A stretch of DNA of 64,000 nucleotides from Pseudoneurospora amorphoporcata (taxonomy: Eukaryota; Ascomycota; Sordariomycetes; Sordariales; Sordariaceae): positions 1 to 64,000 of the forward strand of contig MU859179.1 of the NCBI GenBank assembly GCA_033297205.1. The letters are read 5' to 3'. Positions 33,122 through 45,782 of this stretch are shown piece after piece (position 1 is the first letter of the stretch; each line of letters begins with the position of its first letter). Below the pieces are notes generated by a model that did no database searches, was not told the origin of the DNA, and was given only the letters and a program-made list of their open reading frames with translations. Made by a program: the position numbers and the translations under genes.

Positions 33122-34240
33122 GACGATAAGCCCTGGGCGTACACGACGGGGCTTGTTGGGGGGATTCGCGTATCGATACTTGGTCGAGTGCCACGTCTGT
33201 TTTCCTGTCTTGAGGTCCTGGACGATTAGCATGGGAGCGGGGTACGGGTAGCAAAAACACCAGAAAAAGCTTCGGAGAGCGTGACGGGGTAAGTAGCGTA
33301 GCTTCGCACCTCTTTTGGGATGGGCGGAGTAGATATCGTTCGCGCAAAGAAGGCAGGTCGTGTGCGTCAAGGGAAGGAGGGAACGTTCCGGCAGTCGGTT
33401 GGTCGCTTCTTTTTTGGTCTCGGTAGTTATCTATAGGCCGGCCGGCTAGAATGTGACGACAGGGCGAAGCGACATGCACTATTGTTGTTAGGATGGAGTT
33501 TGATGCGAAAAAGATGGAACTGGGGATAACACAAGTTGGCCGCGACACTAGCACTGATGCCGCAGGCTTCTTAAGGTCTGCTGTTAGTGTATGCTACGTG
33601 TACAGGGCGGCTAGGTTAGGGCCGGGCGGTCTGAGGTCACTATGAAGGCACGTTCCACAGACGGGTCCTGCCATTGGCCAATCAAGGCCTGGACCGCAGT
33701 GTCGTTCAAACTTCAAAGTGGGGTGATATCGTCACTGCAGTGGGCCGTGCACTAACAGGGAATGGCCTGTCTCGGGGGCCAATCTGTTAACGACGGATAT
33801 GCCCGCTGTAGAACGCTATGTACATATCTCGCCATGTGAAGATGGAGCGAACTCCTCTGTAGTCCAGACAAAGACATTGTAAACAAAAGTATAGGGATGA
33901 AACACGACAATGGTAATCAGATCCTTCTGAAGGCTTTTTACCAGTTTATACCTTGGAGAATATCCCGAGAATAGAAGCTGCGGTTGATTGTTGTAGATCA
34001 GTCTTCTTCACAGCCGTAATAGGTACCGACCATAGCAGCTTTGCACTAACAATTGCGCTGTAACCAGCAGGATGATGCTTCTCACACACAACCCTTCCCA
34101 TCCTGCCTCTAACCACCACTACTAACCCTGGACTCATTAACTTGCAGCATGCCCCACTGAAAAAATAAACTGCCCAATCGAGACACTTGATGGCCTCACT
34201 CTCACTCAACCTCACACCCCCAAATACAGTACCAGCCACC
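33122..34240. other. Divergent promoter region, VTC4 / RMT2
   Basis: 1.1 kb between divergent genes, presumably both promoters. The open frame that continues upstream of VTC4 on the minus strand (to 33370) has no motif. I see no phosphate-response element that I would defend by eye. Confidence 0.5.
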
Positions 34241-35597
34241 ATGTCCGACAACGACTCGATATCAGTCCGCATCTCGGAGGACTGCCCTCCCGAGATCCAA
34301 CGCATGCTCACAGCCGCCTGGGCCCACGATGTCAAGACAGTCAACAAGCTGATCGACACGCCTCAAGTCGCGAGAGGCCAGGACCCCAAGACGGGCGAGT
34401 CTCCCCTGCACGCTGCCATCCGCTCATGCGGTGCGCCTTCTGAGGACGACACTCCCGAGGACCTCGAAAAGGCCAAGGCTACCGTCTCGGAGCTGCTCAT
34501 GTGGGGGGCCATCTGGAACGATGTCGACAACAATAACGAGACTCCCGGCTGTGTTGCTGCCCGTCTCCACAGGCCTGAGCTGTATGAGCTCTGCGTCAAT
34601 GCTGGTGTGAGGGCCGAGATGTTGTTTGGTCTGATGGATGGCTATGAGGCTTTGGATAGTGGTGATGATGAGGATGAGGAGATGGCCGAGGGTGAGGACG
34701 GCGAGGAGGCTCCTGAGCTTGTTGCCGTGGAAGAGGAGGCCAAGGGTGCGCAAAAACAGGAGTCAACTGCCGAGGAAGAGAAGCCCGCTGTCTTCCAACC
34801 GCCTGCCGTCAACCTCGAGGAGCAAGTCACCAGCGATAAGTACCTCCGGTCTACTGTTGCTTACTCGGACGGCAAGCTGGTCGACGACGCCGGCAACGGT
34901 GTCATGATGGCGTGGGAAACCGACATCATGCGTCGCAGCGTCGACGCCCTGCTCCCCAACAAGGAGCCCGGCAAGAGGATTCTCAACATCGGCTTCGGCA
35001 TGGGTATCATCGACGGCATGTTCGCCGAGACCAAGCCCGCCGTCCATCACATCATCGAGGCCCATCCCGAAGTCCTCGAGTACATTTCCACCCCCGAGTC
35101 CAAGTTCGATTCCGCCTGGGAAGAGAGCGGTCCCGCCCCCGGTGCCTACAGAGTGTGGGAGGGCAAGTGGCAGCAGATTGGTCTCCAGCTGCTGGCGGAG
35201 GGCCATGTCTACGATGCCATCTACTTTGACACCTTTGGCGAGGACTACGGCCAGCTGCGCATGTTCTTCACCGAGTACATCCCCGGTCTGCTCGACTCCA
35301 ACGGCATCTTTGGCTTCTTCAATGGTCTGGGCGCTGATCGCCAGATTTGCTACGATGTATACACCAAGGTCGCCGAGATGCACCTTGCCGATGCCGGCCT
35401 GGACGTGGAGTGGAAGGAGATTCCTGTGGACATGAAAGAGTTGGCTGAAGCCGACAAGGACGGATGGGAGGGCGTCAAGAGGAGGTATTGGACCCTTGAT
35501 AGTAAGTGCCATCCATCCATATGATCATGTCTTTTCTCTACCGCTTGCTAACCCTTTTACAGCATACCGTTTGCCCGTGTGCATGTTCCTCGGATAA
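34241..35597 (+). CDS. RMT2: Protein arginine N-methyltransferase 2
   Basis: RMT2-type S-adenosylmethionine-dependent enzyme; in yeast it methylates the delta nitrogen of an arginine in a ribosomal protein. Exons 34241-35501 and 35563-35597 (GTAAGTGCC donor, TTTTACAG acceptor, 61-base intron) give 431 residues. The first ATG with a strong context (CCACCATGT) was taken. Residues about 20-130 are an ankyrin-like region (ESPLHAAI, WNDVDNNNETPGC), followed by an acidic linker at about 140-190, then the methyltransferase domain with motif I RILNIGFGMGIID (about 246-258) and post I IIEAHP. EDYGQLRMFF and the final TYRLPVCMF are family features; the last needs the short second exon. The product should be cytosolic or nuclear. 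Confidence 0.93.
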
Positions 35598-36795
35598 AGC
35601 TTCTTCTTTTCTTCCTTTTCTCCGTTCAAAATGTCAAAGCCGCGATACCCTTTCTCCACCGTTGAACCCATACAGTCCCACATTCCGTGCCATTATTCCC
35701 GTTTCTTGTCCGTCGGTGCCTTTTTCTGACCACCCAGACATGCAACCGCATGTTCTTTGCCCTTGTCCGCTTCCAATATCATGTAGTGTCCCAATGCCAA
35801 CAACACACCACGTCGCCGGCTCCACCACAACCAACCACAAGCCCCGGACTTTGTTCCGCTTCGGTTTAGCAGCGACCGACCGACACCGCAACGACGACCC
35901 GTGATGAACTTCTCACCTAGGAGTAGTGATGCTCCCTTCATCCAGAAAACGAAGAGTTTTCTCCCTTTTGTCCAACCTCACCACGATAGTGTACGCAACT
36001 ATCGTCTTGATAAGGGTTCCCGTGGGTGTCTGGTGGCCTATTGTGCCAAGGCTCTTTAACATGTCGAGGATCGATAATTGAGCACAACCTAACCGACCAT
36101 GTCAGCATCGGACCTTTCGGTTCGCATTCGCAAATGCTCTACAGATTATCTTCATGTCGACAGGGTATAAAAGCTTGTTTTGTCGACATGGCGGTACGAC
36201 CCTAGGCTCGGTCCGCGCCTTATCATGCATCAATAGATCGGCCTCCATAGCTGTCGATATTTTCTTCAATATCTCAAGCACCTCCACCTCCTCCACCTCC
36301 TCCACCTCCTGATGCAAGCTAGAAAAAATCATCATTGCTTTAAAAGTGCTCGCCGAACGGGTTGAGACGAATCACCGCAGAAGCGCGCGGGGAACAAACT
36401 CCGGCAACAGTTGGGAGCGACGATCATCTCGCTGGATTGGCTAGTTGCTTGCTGTGGGCCAAACGGTTCAAGTCTAGACAGGCTGTGATGTTTCGTTCGT
36501 GCAATCATCGTCAGTGTCCGAACTCCACAATACTACTACCCTACCCAAACTTCCTGCTCACAGCTCGATGCGGCTACACTAGCTTCTACCCGAGACTAAT
36601 GACATACGGAAGGGTGTGTGCTACAACAGAGCAAGTGCCGGACGGGTGTAAGTCGGGCTTGTGAAAAGGAAGGTTAAAGGTTATGATGTCTTTTTGTCAG
36701 GAAGGGGATATAAAGCATGACGGCCCAGCCTTGCAATTTCTCTAGTCGAGTTTCTCCAGCAGAGGGACGATTGCCGAGTCGACAAGTTGCCCAAC
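35598..36795. other. Intergenic, RMT2 to P450
   Basis: No gene supported. A CTCCAC hexamer-type repeat (about five units) lies at 36,280-36,310. The bases before 36796 should hold the P450 promoter; a TATA-like GATATAAAGC is at 36,708-36,717, about 85 bases before the start. Confidence 0.5.
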
Positions 36796-38754
36796 ATGAT
36801 TCTCCCCACGAAGGCCTCCATCGGAGGATTCTTCGACCCTTCCCATCTCACCAATGCTTCCCCCAAGACCATTGTTCTCGCTGCCTTTTCTCTCCTCGTT
36901 GTCTACTACATCACCTACTCCATCATCGCCTGGTACCGCTTGCGTCATTTCGACGGTCCATGGCTCGGCAAATTCTCCTACCTCTGGATCTTCAAGATCA
37001 TCCACTCGGGCCAAATGGGCGAAGCAGCCCACGCCGCCCAAGACAAGTACGGCGGCGTCGAGCCGGGCTACCCTTCCACCGTGCGCATCGGTCCATCAGA
37101 CCTCATCACCACCGAGCTGGACCTGATCCGGCGCATGTCCGGCGCCCGCTCGCGCTACGTCCGTTCGAACTGGTATAAACTCAACCGTCTCGATCCCTAC
37201 GACGACAACATGTTCAGCACCACCTCCACTATCTACCACGACCAGCTCAAGAGCAAGATGGCTCCCGGCTACGCTGGGCGGGACAACACCGGCGTGGAGA
37301 AGGACATCGACCTCGTGATCAGCAAGCTTGTCGACAAGATCAGAGCTAAGTACGCGGCGCCCAAGGGGTCCACGTCGCCGGCGGGGAGGGAGAGGCTCGA
37401 GTTTGGGCAGATGGCGCAATATTTCACGCTGGATGTCATCTGCAAGACGGCGTTCCAAGTCGAGTTTGATCATATCGGCAAGGAGGAGGACGTGTTTGGG
37501 TATATCTACATGGTCAACAACCTGGTGTATGGAAACGCCATGGGTGCGACAATTCCGATGGTCGGCAAGATTTTGAGTAATCCGTTGTTTTTGAAGATAT
37601 TTGGTCCGACGACGAAGGATAAGAGGGGAATGGGGTTGATCATGAAGTAAGGTTTTCTTGCTTTTCCTATGTTGTCTTCCTTGGCTTGCTCGTTCGGGAA
37701 GAGTATGACTGACATGGACATGACACAGGGTTGCGCGCGAAATCGTCGGTAAACGCTTCGCTGCTGCTGATGGCAAAGACCAGCAGGACATGCTCGTACG
37801 TCATTCCCCTTTCCTCCCTCCTCTTCCTTTGTCTCCCTCCCCATTAACCCTTTCCAACCATCACAGGGCTCCTTCATCCGGCGCGGCCTCACCCAGCGCC
37901 AATGCGAAACCGAATCCATCTTCCAAATCCTCGCCGGCTCCGACACCACCGCCACCGGCATCCGCTCGGGTCTTCTCTACCTCTGCTCCACCCCGCGCGC
38001 CTACACGCGTCTGCAGCGGGAAATCGACCAACGCATCGCTTCGGGTCTCATCTCTTCCCCGTGCATCACCAACGCCGAATCTTTGGCTTTTCCCTACCTG
38101 CAAGCGGTCATCTACGAGTCCCTGCGCATGCGTCCTCCTTTTGATGGCTTGCCCTTTAAGGTCGTGCCGCCTGAGGGCGACCATACCCGCGATGGAAGAT
38201 TCATTCCCGGTGGAACCAAGATCACGGCCACGTTTGGCGCGATGCAGAGGAACAAGGAGGTTTTCGGGGTAGACAGCGATGTCTGGAGACCGGAACGGTG
38301 GCTGGAGGAGGAGGGGTGGTGTGATGCGGAACGGAGGAGGGAGATGAAGAGTGTGGTGGAGATGGTGTTTGGGTATGGGAGGTGGCAGTGCGCGGGGAAA
38401 TCGGTGGCGATGTTGGAGTTGAATAAGGTTTTTTGCCAGGTAAGCAAGCCCCTTATGTTTGTTTTCCCCCTTTCTTTTTGGGATCGCCGTGGAGAAAGGA
38501 CAAACGCATGGACGATGATGAATGGCGAGCTATGGGTAGACGTGGAAAGTCGCGATGGACACGTGTGTGGTGACGTCGAGACGGGATGCTAACACGGTGT
38601 GTGCAAACAGCTCATTCGGAACTTCGACTTCCAACTCGCCGACCCTACGCAACCGTGGAAGAGCCGCAATTATCACATATTCTTCCATGACGACTTTTAT
38701 TTCACTGTTACGGACAGACACGGCAAGACGGAGGAAGAGAAGAAGTCTGGTTAG
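36796..38754 (+). CDS. Cytochrome P450 monooxygenase
   Basis: Membrane-bound microsomal P450 of the fungal pisatin-demethylase / benzoate-hydroxylase-like type; substrate unknown. Exons 36796-37646, 37729-37795, 37867-38439 and 38611-38754 give 544 residues with all phases matching. There is a hydrophobic anchor at about residues 24-48 (TIVLAAFSLLVVYYITYSII), then the proline-poor hinge and FDGPWLGKF. The I helix has AGSDTTATG (about 329), the K helix ESLR (390-393), the PERW motif is RPERW, and the heme loop FGYGRWQCAGK places the axial Cys near 481. Exon 2 is only 67 bases. Intron 3 is the longest (171 bases). No clustered biosynthetic genes adjoin it, so a role in primary or detoxifying metabolism is as likely as secondary metabolism. 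Confidence 0.93.
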
Positions 38755-39347
38755 AAGCCTGTCGATACCAAAACATAAAACAAGATGTGAATGACAAGAG
38801 TCCAGTTACAACCCATTGTTCTACTTCTTGATATCGCATCACACAACTTGTCGTTTATTTCGTTATTGGCAACCAACGAGATCACAGCATGGGATAATTG
38901 AAATGCCGCCCGCGCGAGTGCCAATATCTTCCAACCAAATCTCAGGTCACGGTAGATACCTACAAACTACATCACACGAAGCAATCAATCATCACACCAA
39001 TGTTCCCCCAAGACTCATTTCCATCTCACTGCATTTCACACAGGCGTGTAAATACAATCCTATTTCTCACTACACTAGAACTAGTCTCCAAAATCCCCTT
39101 TTCAACCACCCCCTAATACCAAAGCCCACAAACCAGCCCCCTCCCAATCAGTTTCATCATCTTGCTCTCTCCTCTCCCTCCTCCTCCTGCTGCTTTCTCC
39201 CCCCCCTTCATCAGCCTCTTCTCCCTTATCCCCTCCTCCATCGCCTGTGCCTCCTCCTACCCCGCCACGTCGTCGCGCCCCGTCGTCGTCATCACGACGC
39301 TGCTCCCCAGACTCGCAATACTCGTCGTCGTGCCCGGGGCCGGTTAT
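38755..39347. other. Intergenic between convergent genes
   Basis: About 590 bases between convergent 3' ends. It is very C/T-rich from 39,120 to 39,250. No gene seen; the plus-strand open frame 38816-39577 is antisense to the small gene and low complexity. Confidence 0.5.
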
Positions 39348-40150
39348 TCACTTGTTGTCGTCGTGATGTCCCATTCCCATCCCCTTCTTCAACCCCTCCT
39401 TCAGCTCGCCCATCTTTTGTCCCATCCCCTCCTTCATTTCGCCAATCTTTTTTCCCATGCCACCGCCTGACTGCTGGCTGCCGGACTCCATGTGCTGCTG
39501 CTGCTGTCCCATGGAACCCATCTCGGAGGAGGACGGAGTTGACTCGGGCATCATCTTGGCCGTGTGGCCCTGGGTGATGCCGCCTTGCTCGCCCATGTGA
39601 GACATCGTTTCCTGTGGGACCATGCCCGATTGGGAAGAGGACTCGGGGAGCTTTTTGGAGGTGGAGGTGGAGGAGGATTGGGGCATCATGGTTTCGTCGT
39701 CATGCATCTGTGGTAGGGGAGGTTAGTGGGTGTGTAATTGGATGTGGCCGTTGTGCGTGTGTGCGTGTGTTGTGTGTGTGTGTATGTGAAGGGGAGAAGG
39801 GGGGTGAAAGGTCTTTTTCGATGGAGGAAGGAGACAATGGATGATGGCGTTTGGGACGCAATGCCCCAAGACGGTCAGAGAGAGAGAGAGAGAAGGGTTG
39901 GGGGTTAATTGGGGTTTGAGACAAAGATGGAAAAACTGAGTGGGAAGAGAAGAGAGGAATGGATAATGGGCTGGATATGAGATGATGGTCAACATACATG
40001 AGCCTCCTCCTCAGCGCGGTAAATCAGATCGTGGCCCTCCTCCAGAGCGAGATCGGTGTATCCGGGCTCCTGCTCGCCCTCGTGTCTGTTACGGTGCGGG
40101 TGCTGGCCCAGGTTCTCCGAGTGCACCTGCTTCTTTCCGTGCTGCGGCAT
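39348..40150 (-). CDS. Small hydrophilic Met/Gly/Gln-rich protein
   Basis: Two exons, 40150-39998 and 39707-39348, intron 290 bases (GTATGT donor, CCACAG acceptor, phase 0), product 170 residues. It starts MPQHGKKQVHSENLGQHPHR and continues GYTDLALEEGHDLIYRAEEEAH. Exon 2 is low complexity, with Ser/Gln/Met, ending in an amphipathic repeat (GEMKEGMGQKMGELKEGLKK) and GMGHHDDNK. The very hydrophilic, Gly/Lys/Glu-repeat composition resembles LEA-like or hydrophilin stress proteins, but I recognise no named family. It is intrinsically disordered by appearance, with no signal peptide or membrane span. The long intron with a (GT)n and a (GA)n tract is unusual here. Confidence rests on clean splice sites and frame continuity. 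Confidence 0.65.
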
Positions 40151-43100
40151 GTTGAGATGGATGTTGTTGACGTTCGTGATGATGCTGATTATGAATTGAG
40201 GCTGCTGAGGAAGGAAGGAAGGATGCAGAAGTAGGCAATTGTGCACAAGAATGAAGAGACGGGAGGAGCCTTCATATAGGGTCGTACTTGGGGACTGAAG
40301 ATGTCATGCTGATGGTGGTGTCTGCAGAGCATGTACGCGGAAGTGACGTCATTGCTTGAGGGGTTGGGGAGTTGGTGATACGACGAGGAGGAGGACTTGG
40401 ACGTCTGATACGAGGAGGAGGACTTGTCCGTCTGACACGGAGGTCCGTGGGTACTAACAGCTGTGCACGCAAATTGGGGAAGGGATTGTTAGTGTCCGAG
40501 AAATGTGGAAGATGGGGAGAGCTTCCGGAGCTATGGCCAATATGTCACTTGAAGCCGGACAGTGAGGGGTAGATGACATCGATGCTTAGGTAGGTTTGTG
40601 GATTCTGCTCAGGTGCTCGTAAACAGGAATGACAGATGACAGCAGGGAATATCTAAAAAAAAGAAAAAAAAAAAAAAAAAAAAAAAAAGAGAGCGGCCGA
40701 GAAGGTCTGGGTGATTTGCCATCAGAAGGCAGCTTGTCGGGCTCCGAATTCTCGTGATTTGATATGGTTGGAACTCGTTCAACACTTGCCCATGTGGCCG
40801 TCCTATACTTATGGGCAATGGCTTGACCGTTGGTAGACAACAGCAGATCTCCTATAAATATTCGAGATGGACGTTCAGAAGTCCGAAATCTGGTATCAAA
40901 ATACTCGTCAGGTCTACACTACACCCGCGGCTAGTCAGACAATCAATTTTTATAGACCTGGCGAGTAGTTGGGAAGTCCTCTTACTAGCCTTTTGGCAGA
41001 AACCGTTGAATGATGAGCGAGTGTCCATGGTGTGTCGTTCATCAGTCAAGCTCGCTTTCCGCTAATAATGGATGCCCGATCCCGTGACGTCCCTGACCCC
41101 GGGTACCAACTACCGAGCGGTATCTGGCGTGAACCATCGATACTGCCTCCGCAGTCTTCGTTCCTCGCTCTTTTGCACGACCTGGACCACTTCCGTTGTG
41201 ACTCGTTCTTCCACATACACCCATCACTTCACGCACAAGGCGGTTCTTCGTTCAGGAACATACCGCTTGCAGTCAGTTGCTAATAACAGGTCATCGCGTC
41301 CTTTGACTCGCTCACAGTGGCTGGCGGATGACTGTAGACGAATCAAGCAGACATCCTGTCGACGACGACGGCGACAAGACCAGTCCGCTCGCCCGAACCA
41401 CTATTTAACTTCCCCAACCTCAGCCAACGGCCGGAACGAAGCCACAAAAAAAAAACACTTTTCTTTCTATCGACTCAATTTGGAAGAGCAGATCAGCAGA
41501 ATGGCCAATTGACCAGCGCAAAGAAAATATACAAGTTTAGGTACCTACCTACTAGATACCTAAGGTATTGAAGCCACCCAAGTCAAGCCAGTTCAGTTGA
41601 TCGGTCAAATGCATCTTTGACATGGCCAAAGAAGAGGGAGACACGTCAGTCACTCACTCTGCGATATCTCTACCGGTCACCTCACACACGATCAATCAGC
41701 CATATAGCGAGCGGTCCATACCTATTGAAGTGCACTATGATAACACCTTCACATTCTGGCACGTGACTCACCCCTATTTCTGACCAACCTTCTGCCCTCT
41801 AAAATGTAAACATTGCGATCCACATTCTGGGGATCAGATCTCCTTCTACGAATGTACCATCCACAACACCACAACACTATACATACTGAGCGCTCTTTGA
41901 TAGGTATTCTAACCACTTTCAAGGGTGAACTACAATGAGGTGAAGGTGGCAAGGTGAGTTCCGTTTAGGCACCTTTCTCCGTCCGCGAATGGCCATTTCC
42001 ATAGTAGTTGTTGATCTGGGCCTGCAGTGGTGTCTGGGCTGCCCCTGTGGGTGTGTGGGTGTACCTTAGGAGCCCGGAGAGGGTGCGGACTGCGGTCCTT
42101 CTTGTCAGGTTTTAGTCTCTATCCGTTGGCCATGGAAAATGGATGGACATGTAGATCGTTTGTCCCGGCCATCCATCCATTCATCCATCCCTCCTTGGTT
42201 GTTGTTGCTGGCTGCCTCATCAGTCCTTGCTTGTCCTCGCTGCTTACCACGTTGTCAACAATTACTCCTGCTGGCAATACATACCTAGGTAGCTGTCCCC
42301 AAGACTCAAGTACTACTACTTGCTACTGCCCTACGACAACACAATAATACCTACCTTCCAATCGCCTTCGCCAAACACCTCATACGTATCAGCTATCTTC
42401 TAAAGTTCTCCAACCATACAGCCGGAACTGGCGTGTGTCTTATCTTGACCAAAAGCTACCTCCGCTAGAACTCAAAATGAAACTCCAACAATAAGCCCAA
42501 TGGTGTACCTACCTACCTACCACTAACCTACAAGAACCCAAGAACCCCAGGGGCATGGGGGCATCCTTTCCCCAAGCCCAAGCCCAGTTGAAGGTCCATA
42601 CCCGTAAGGTAGTATCCTTCTTTCCCAGTTTCCACACGACGACGGTGAACGAGACCCGCATTACACTACCTAGTCTCATCTTCCACATTCGTGCGTTTCC
42701 CCCGTGTAAATAAGTGTTCCCCATTTTACTCATTACTCCTCCATCAAAGACATGGGTAGCTAGCTAGGTAGGCAGGTACAGTAGCTCCAGAAGAGACAGA
42801 GCGGGTACTTATATATACATATACTGTACGTACCTCTCTCTCTAGTTTAGGTTTCTCTCTGGGTAGTGAACGAACTTACCCGGAACTCCGGAAGCCAAGC
42901 CAACCAAGTCAGTCAGCCAAGACAACTACTTTCCAGGTTGTAGATCCCGTCCGGGCCGGCTAAATTCACAGAACATTCTCTTGCATCCATTAGTGCTTTC
43001 CTTCCTTCCTTCCTACATATGTACAATCCCCTCACACAGTTACGATATGTAGGAAAAAACTAGTCTGTTGTCCTTAGGAATTAGGTTATTCACACGGAGT

Positions 43101-43987
43101 ACATTCCCTTCCTCCCTCCTTCCCTCCTTCCTTCGTGCCAGTTCGTGCGGAAGAAGATTGGGACTTGTACTTGGAGTGACCTGACCTGGCCCCTCTCGCT
43201 TCCCGTCCTTCTCTTCCTTCCGGACACATGAAATTGAAGCCGTCCTATCCGCAGCGCGGCAAGGTGAGTTGGTGGTGTTCACTTTTTCGATTCCTCCCCG
43301 GCCCACCTGAGGACTTGAGGGCATGTATGTCTGAGTAGTTGTTGCCCCCATATGCAAGGGAGCAAGAGCGATTGATGATTGAATTCGAATCCCGTCATGG
43401 CAATATGAGAAGGCAATTTCGCTTTAGCAAATCCATCACGCAGTTCTGCAGGGTCTTGCAGTGTGTTCTTTTGAGAAACTGAGGTGGATGGCGCGTTCAT
43501 CCGTCTCGTTTCCTGTTGTGATTGGAGTTTTCGTTTGTGGTCTTTCGTTGACATTTCTGGCGGTGCTCGTTGGTCGTGCTCGTTCGTGCTCGTTCGTTCA
43601 TTTGTTCCACTCGGCCGTCTGACATGGAGAATGAAGCCATCGCCAACCGTTTGTTTCCTCCGTAAATCAAGGACAACCTAGCAAAAAGCAAGCACGCACA
43701 AAGACACCAAGAATTGCAGCAACGGAAAGTGCCATTATCGTCCTTAAACTATTCCAACGACAACGACAACGAGGGTATAATAACGCTTTAACAAATGTAT
43801 CTCCATCCATTCCCCCGATCATCGCTCATCCATCCCCGCCATTAACATTTCGTATAACATTTCAATATTAACATGATCGTAAACTTTCTTCCAAACATCA
43901 ACAAGCAAATCAGACATGCCCAGCTAGCCAACTGGAACGTCTATAACCTAGTAGGTGAGACACTGAAGGAAGCGAGCCGCTTCAAGC
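40151..43987. other. Long intergenic stretch
   Basis: 3.8 kb without a supportable gene. It holds an A-rich run (40,654-40,689, about 36 bases with two G), TACCTACC-type short repeats near 41,540 and 42,500-42,520, and stretches of C/T near 43,000-43,140. Open frames (41072-41512, 43040-43554) lack motifs. The bases near 43,860-43,987 should be the 3' untranslated part of cdt-2. Confidence 0.45.
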
Positions 43988-45782
43988 TCAAGCAGACTTG
44001 CTCTCGTGGATCTCGACCTCCTTCTCGACCTGGTGAATATCGATGTGGGCGACATCGGCCTCATCGCCGTCGATGACCTTGGCGAGCTCCTCGAGAGTGG
44101 GGCCCTTGGTCTCGACGTACATGAAGAAGATGAAGGCGAGCTCGAGAGCGATCCAGCACTGTTGTCACAACTGTTAGTACGTGTGCGGCAATGATGATGG
44201 AGAATGGGTGGGGGAAAAATCTTACGGTATAAATGAGGTAGAGCTTCCAGGTGTGGTCCTTGTCCTCAGGGTGGCCTTTACGAGGGCCAAAGGCCTCGAA
44301 AGCGATGGGGTTGGCGTAGGTGTTGAGGGTGAGAGCGCACTGGACCGACATGTTCATGATCATGAGACCCTTGCCACGGAGTCTGTAGGGGAGGACCTCG
44401 ATGGCGTAACCAACCAACAAACCGGACCAGGCGAGCGCGTAGAAGATGCCAAAGACCCAGATGAAGAAGATCATGGCCTTGTTGGCGCCCTTGGCGTTGT
44501 GCTCGCCGTACAAGCCGGAGGTCAGGGTCCAGAAGACGAAGGTGCCGAGCATGCCACCGGTGGAAGCGAGGAAAGCAGGGCGACGGCCGATCTTGTCAAC
44601 AAGCATAGCCATGGTGACGGACACGATGAGGGCAAGACCGTTCTGGCCGGCCTGGAGACCGAGCTTGGCAGTGGAGTCGTGGACGCCGGCGGTCTCGTAC
44701 AGCTTGCTGGAGTAGTTGGAGATGATGGCGTTGCCGGACCACTGGGAGAAGAAGCCGAGCGAGAGCAGAATGGCGAGACGGTAACGGTTGCCGCGGGTCT
44801 TGAAGAAGTCGAAGTAGCTGCTGTTCTTGGAGCTCTCCATCTCGAGGCGGATGGTCTCCTTGATCTCGCGGAACTCGAACTGGACGGTGGGGTGGTTGGC
44901 GTCGCCGTTGGCGTGGTACTTGGCGAGGATGTGGAGGGCCTCGTCGTGCTTGTCCTTGGCGATCAGGAAACGGGGAGACTCGGGAACCCACCAGATACCG
45001 GCGAGCTGGATGATGGAGGGGAAGGCCTGGAGCAGGGCGAGGATGCGCCACGACCAGTCGTTGTTGATGTAGTCGGTGCCGAAGGCCAACCAGCCGACGA
45101 CGAAGGCACCGACGTTCCACAAGCAGTTGTAGATGGTGGTGAGACGAGCGCGGTGCTGAGGGTGAGCAAGCTCGGTAAGAAGCATGGGGGAGGCGATCTG
45201 GGCGAGGGAGTTGCCAAAGCCGAGCATAGTGCGGCCACCCATAAAAGTATCGAGGTTCTTGGAGACGGCCTGGAGAACGGCACCGATGATCATGATGACG
45301 CAGCCAATGATGATGGGGACCTTGCGGCCGAAGTTATCGGTAAGGAGGGGGCTGTGAAGCACATGGAGTCAGTCAGTTTCATGAGGGCCACGATGGGCAA
45401 CGATGCTGGTGAACACTTACACGAAGGGGATGGAACCAATGGAACCAATCTGGTAGAGAGCACCGAGAAGACCAAGCTTTTGTCCTCTCGGGTCGCCAAA
45501 GTACGCCTTCCACGCGTCGAAGTTCTGCACCGAGTTGAAGAACATGCTGGAGAAGTGTTAGCGAGTTGTGAGACAAGGCAAGACATGGAATCAATTTATT
45601 CAATCCCCTTACCCATCGTAACCCGTGGTGGCCGAAGCAATGCAGAGAATGAAGGCGTAGAAATACAGCTTGCGAAGACCAGGGTCCTTCTTCCAGTCCA
45701 CCTTTTCGAACTGAGGAGCCTCCTCCTGGAGTTGGTGGAGGTCGACGGCCTGAGCCACGGGCTTCTTGTCCAGAATGCCCAT
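43988..45782 (-). CDS. cdt-2: Cellodextrin transporter, CDT-2 type (MFS)
   Basis: Major facilitator sugar porter that imports cellodextrins (products of cellulose or hemicellulose digestion) across the plasma membrane. Exons 45782-45613, 45546-45421, 45351-44226 and 44158-43988 give 530 residues; three introns of 66-69 bases join in phase. The sequence agrees closely with N. crassa CDT-2 as I remember it: start MG-I-x-KKPVAQAVDL, DWKKDPGLRKLYFYAFILC, TTGYDGMFFNSVQNF, and end KVIDGDEADVAHIDIHQVEKE. Sugar-porter signatures are present: GRK after TM2, PESPRFL, GRR, and the VETKGPTLEEL tail. Between TM10 and TM11 a short charged loop (GPRKGHPEDKDHTWK) occurs. Expression in Neurospora is induced on cellulose by CLR transcription factors and repressed by CRE-1. 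It is divergent from msh-3, matching the known gene order. Confidence 0.93.
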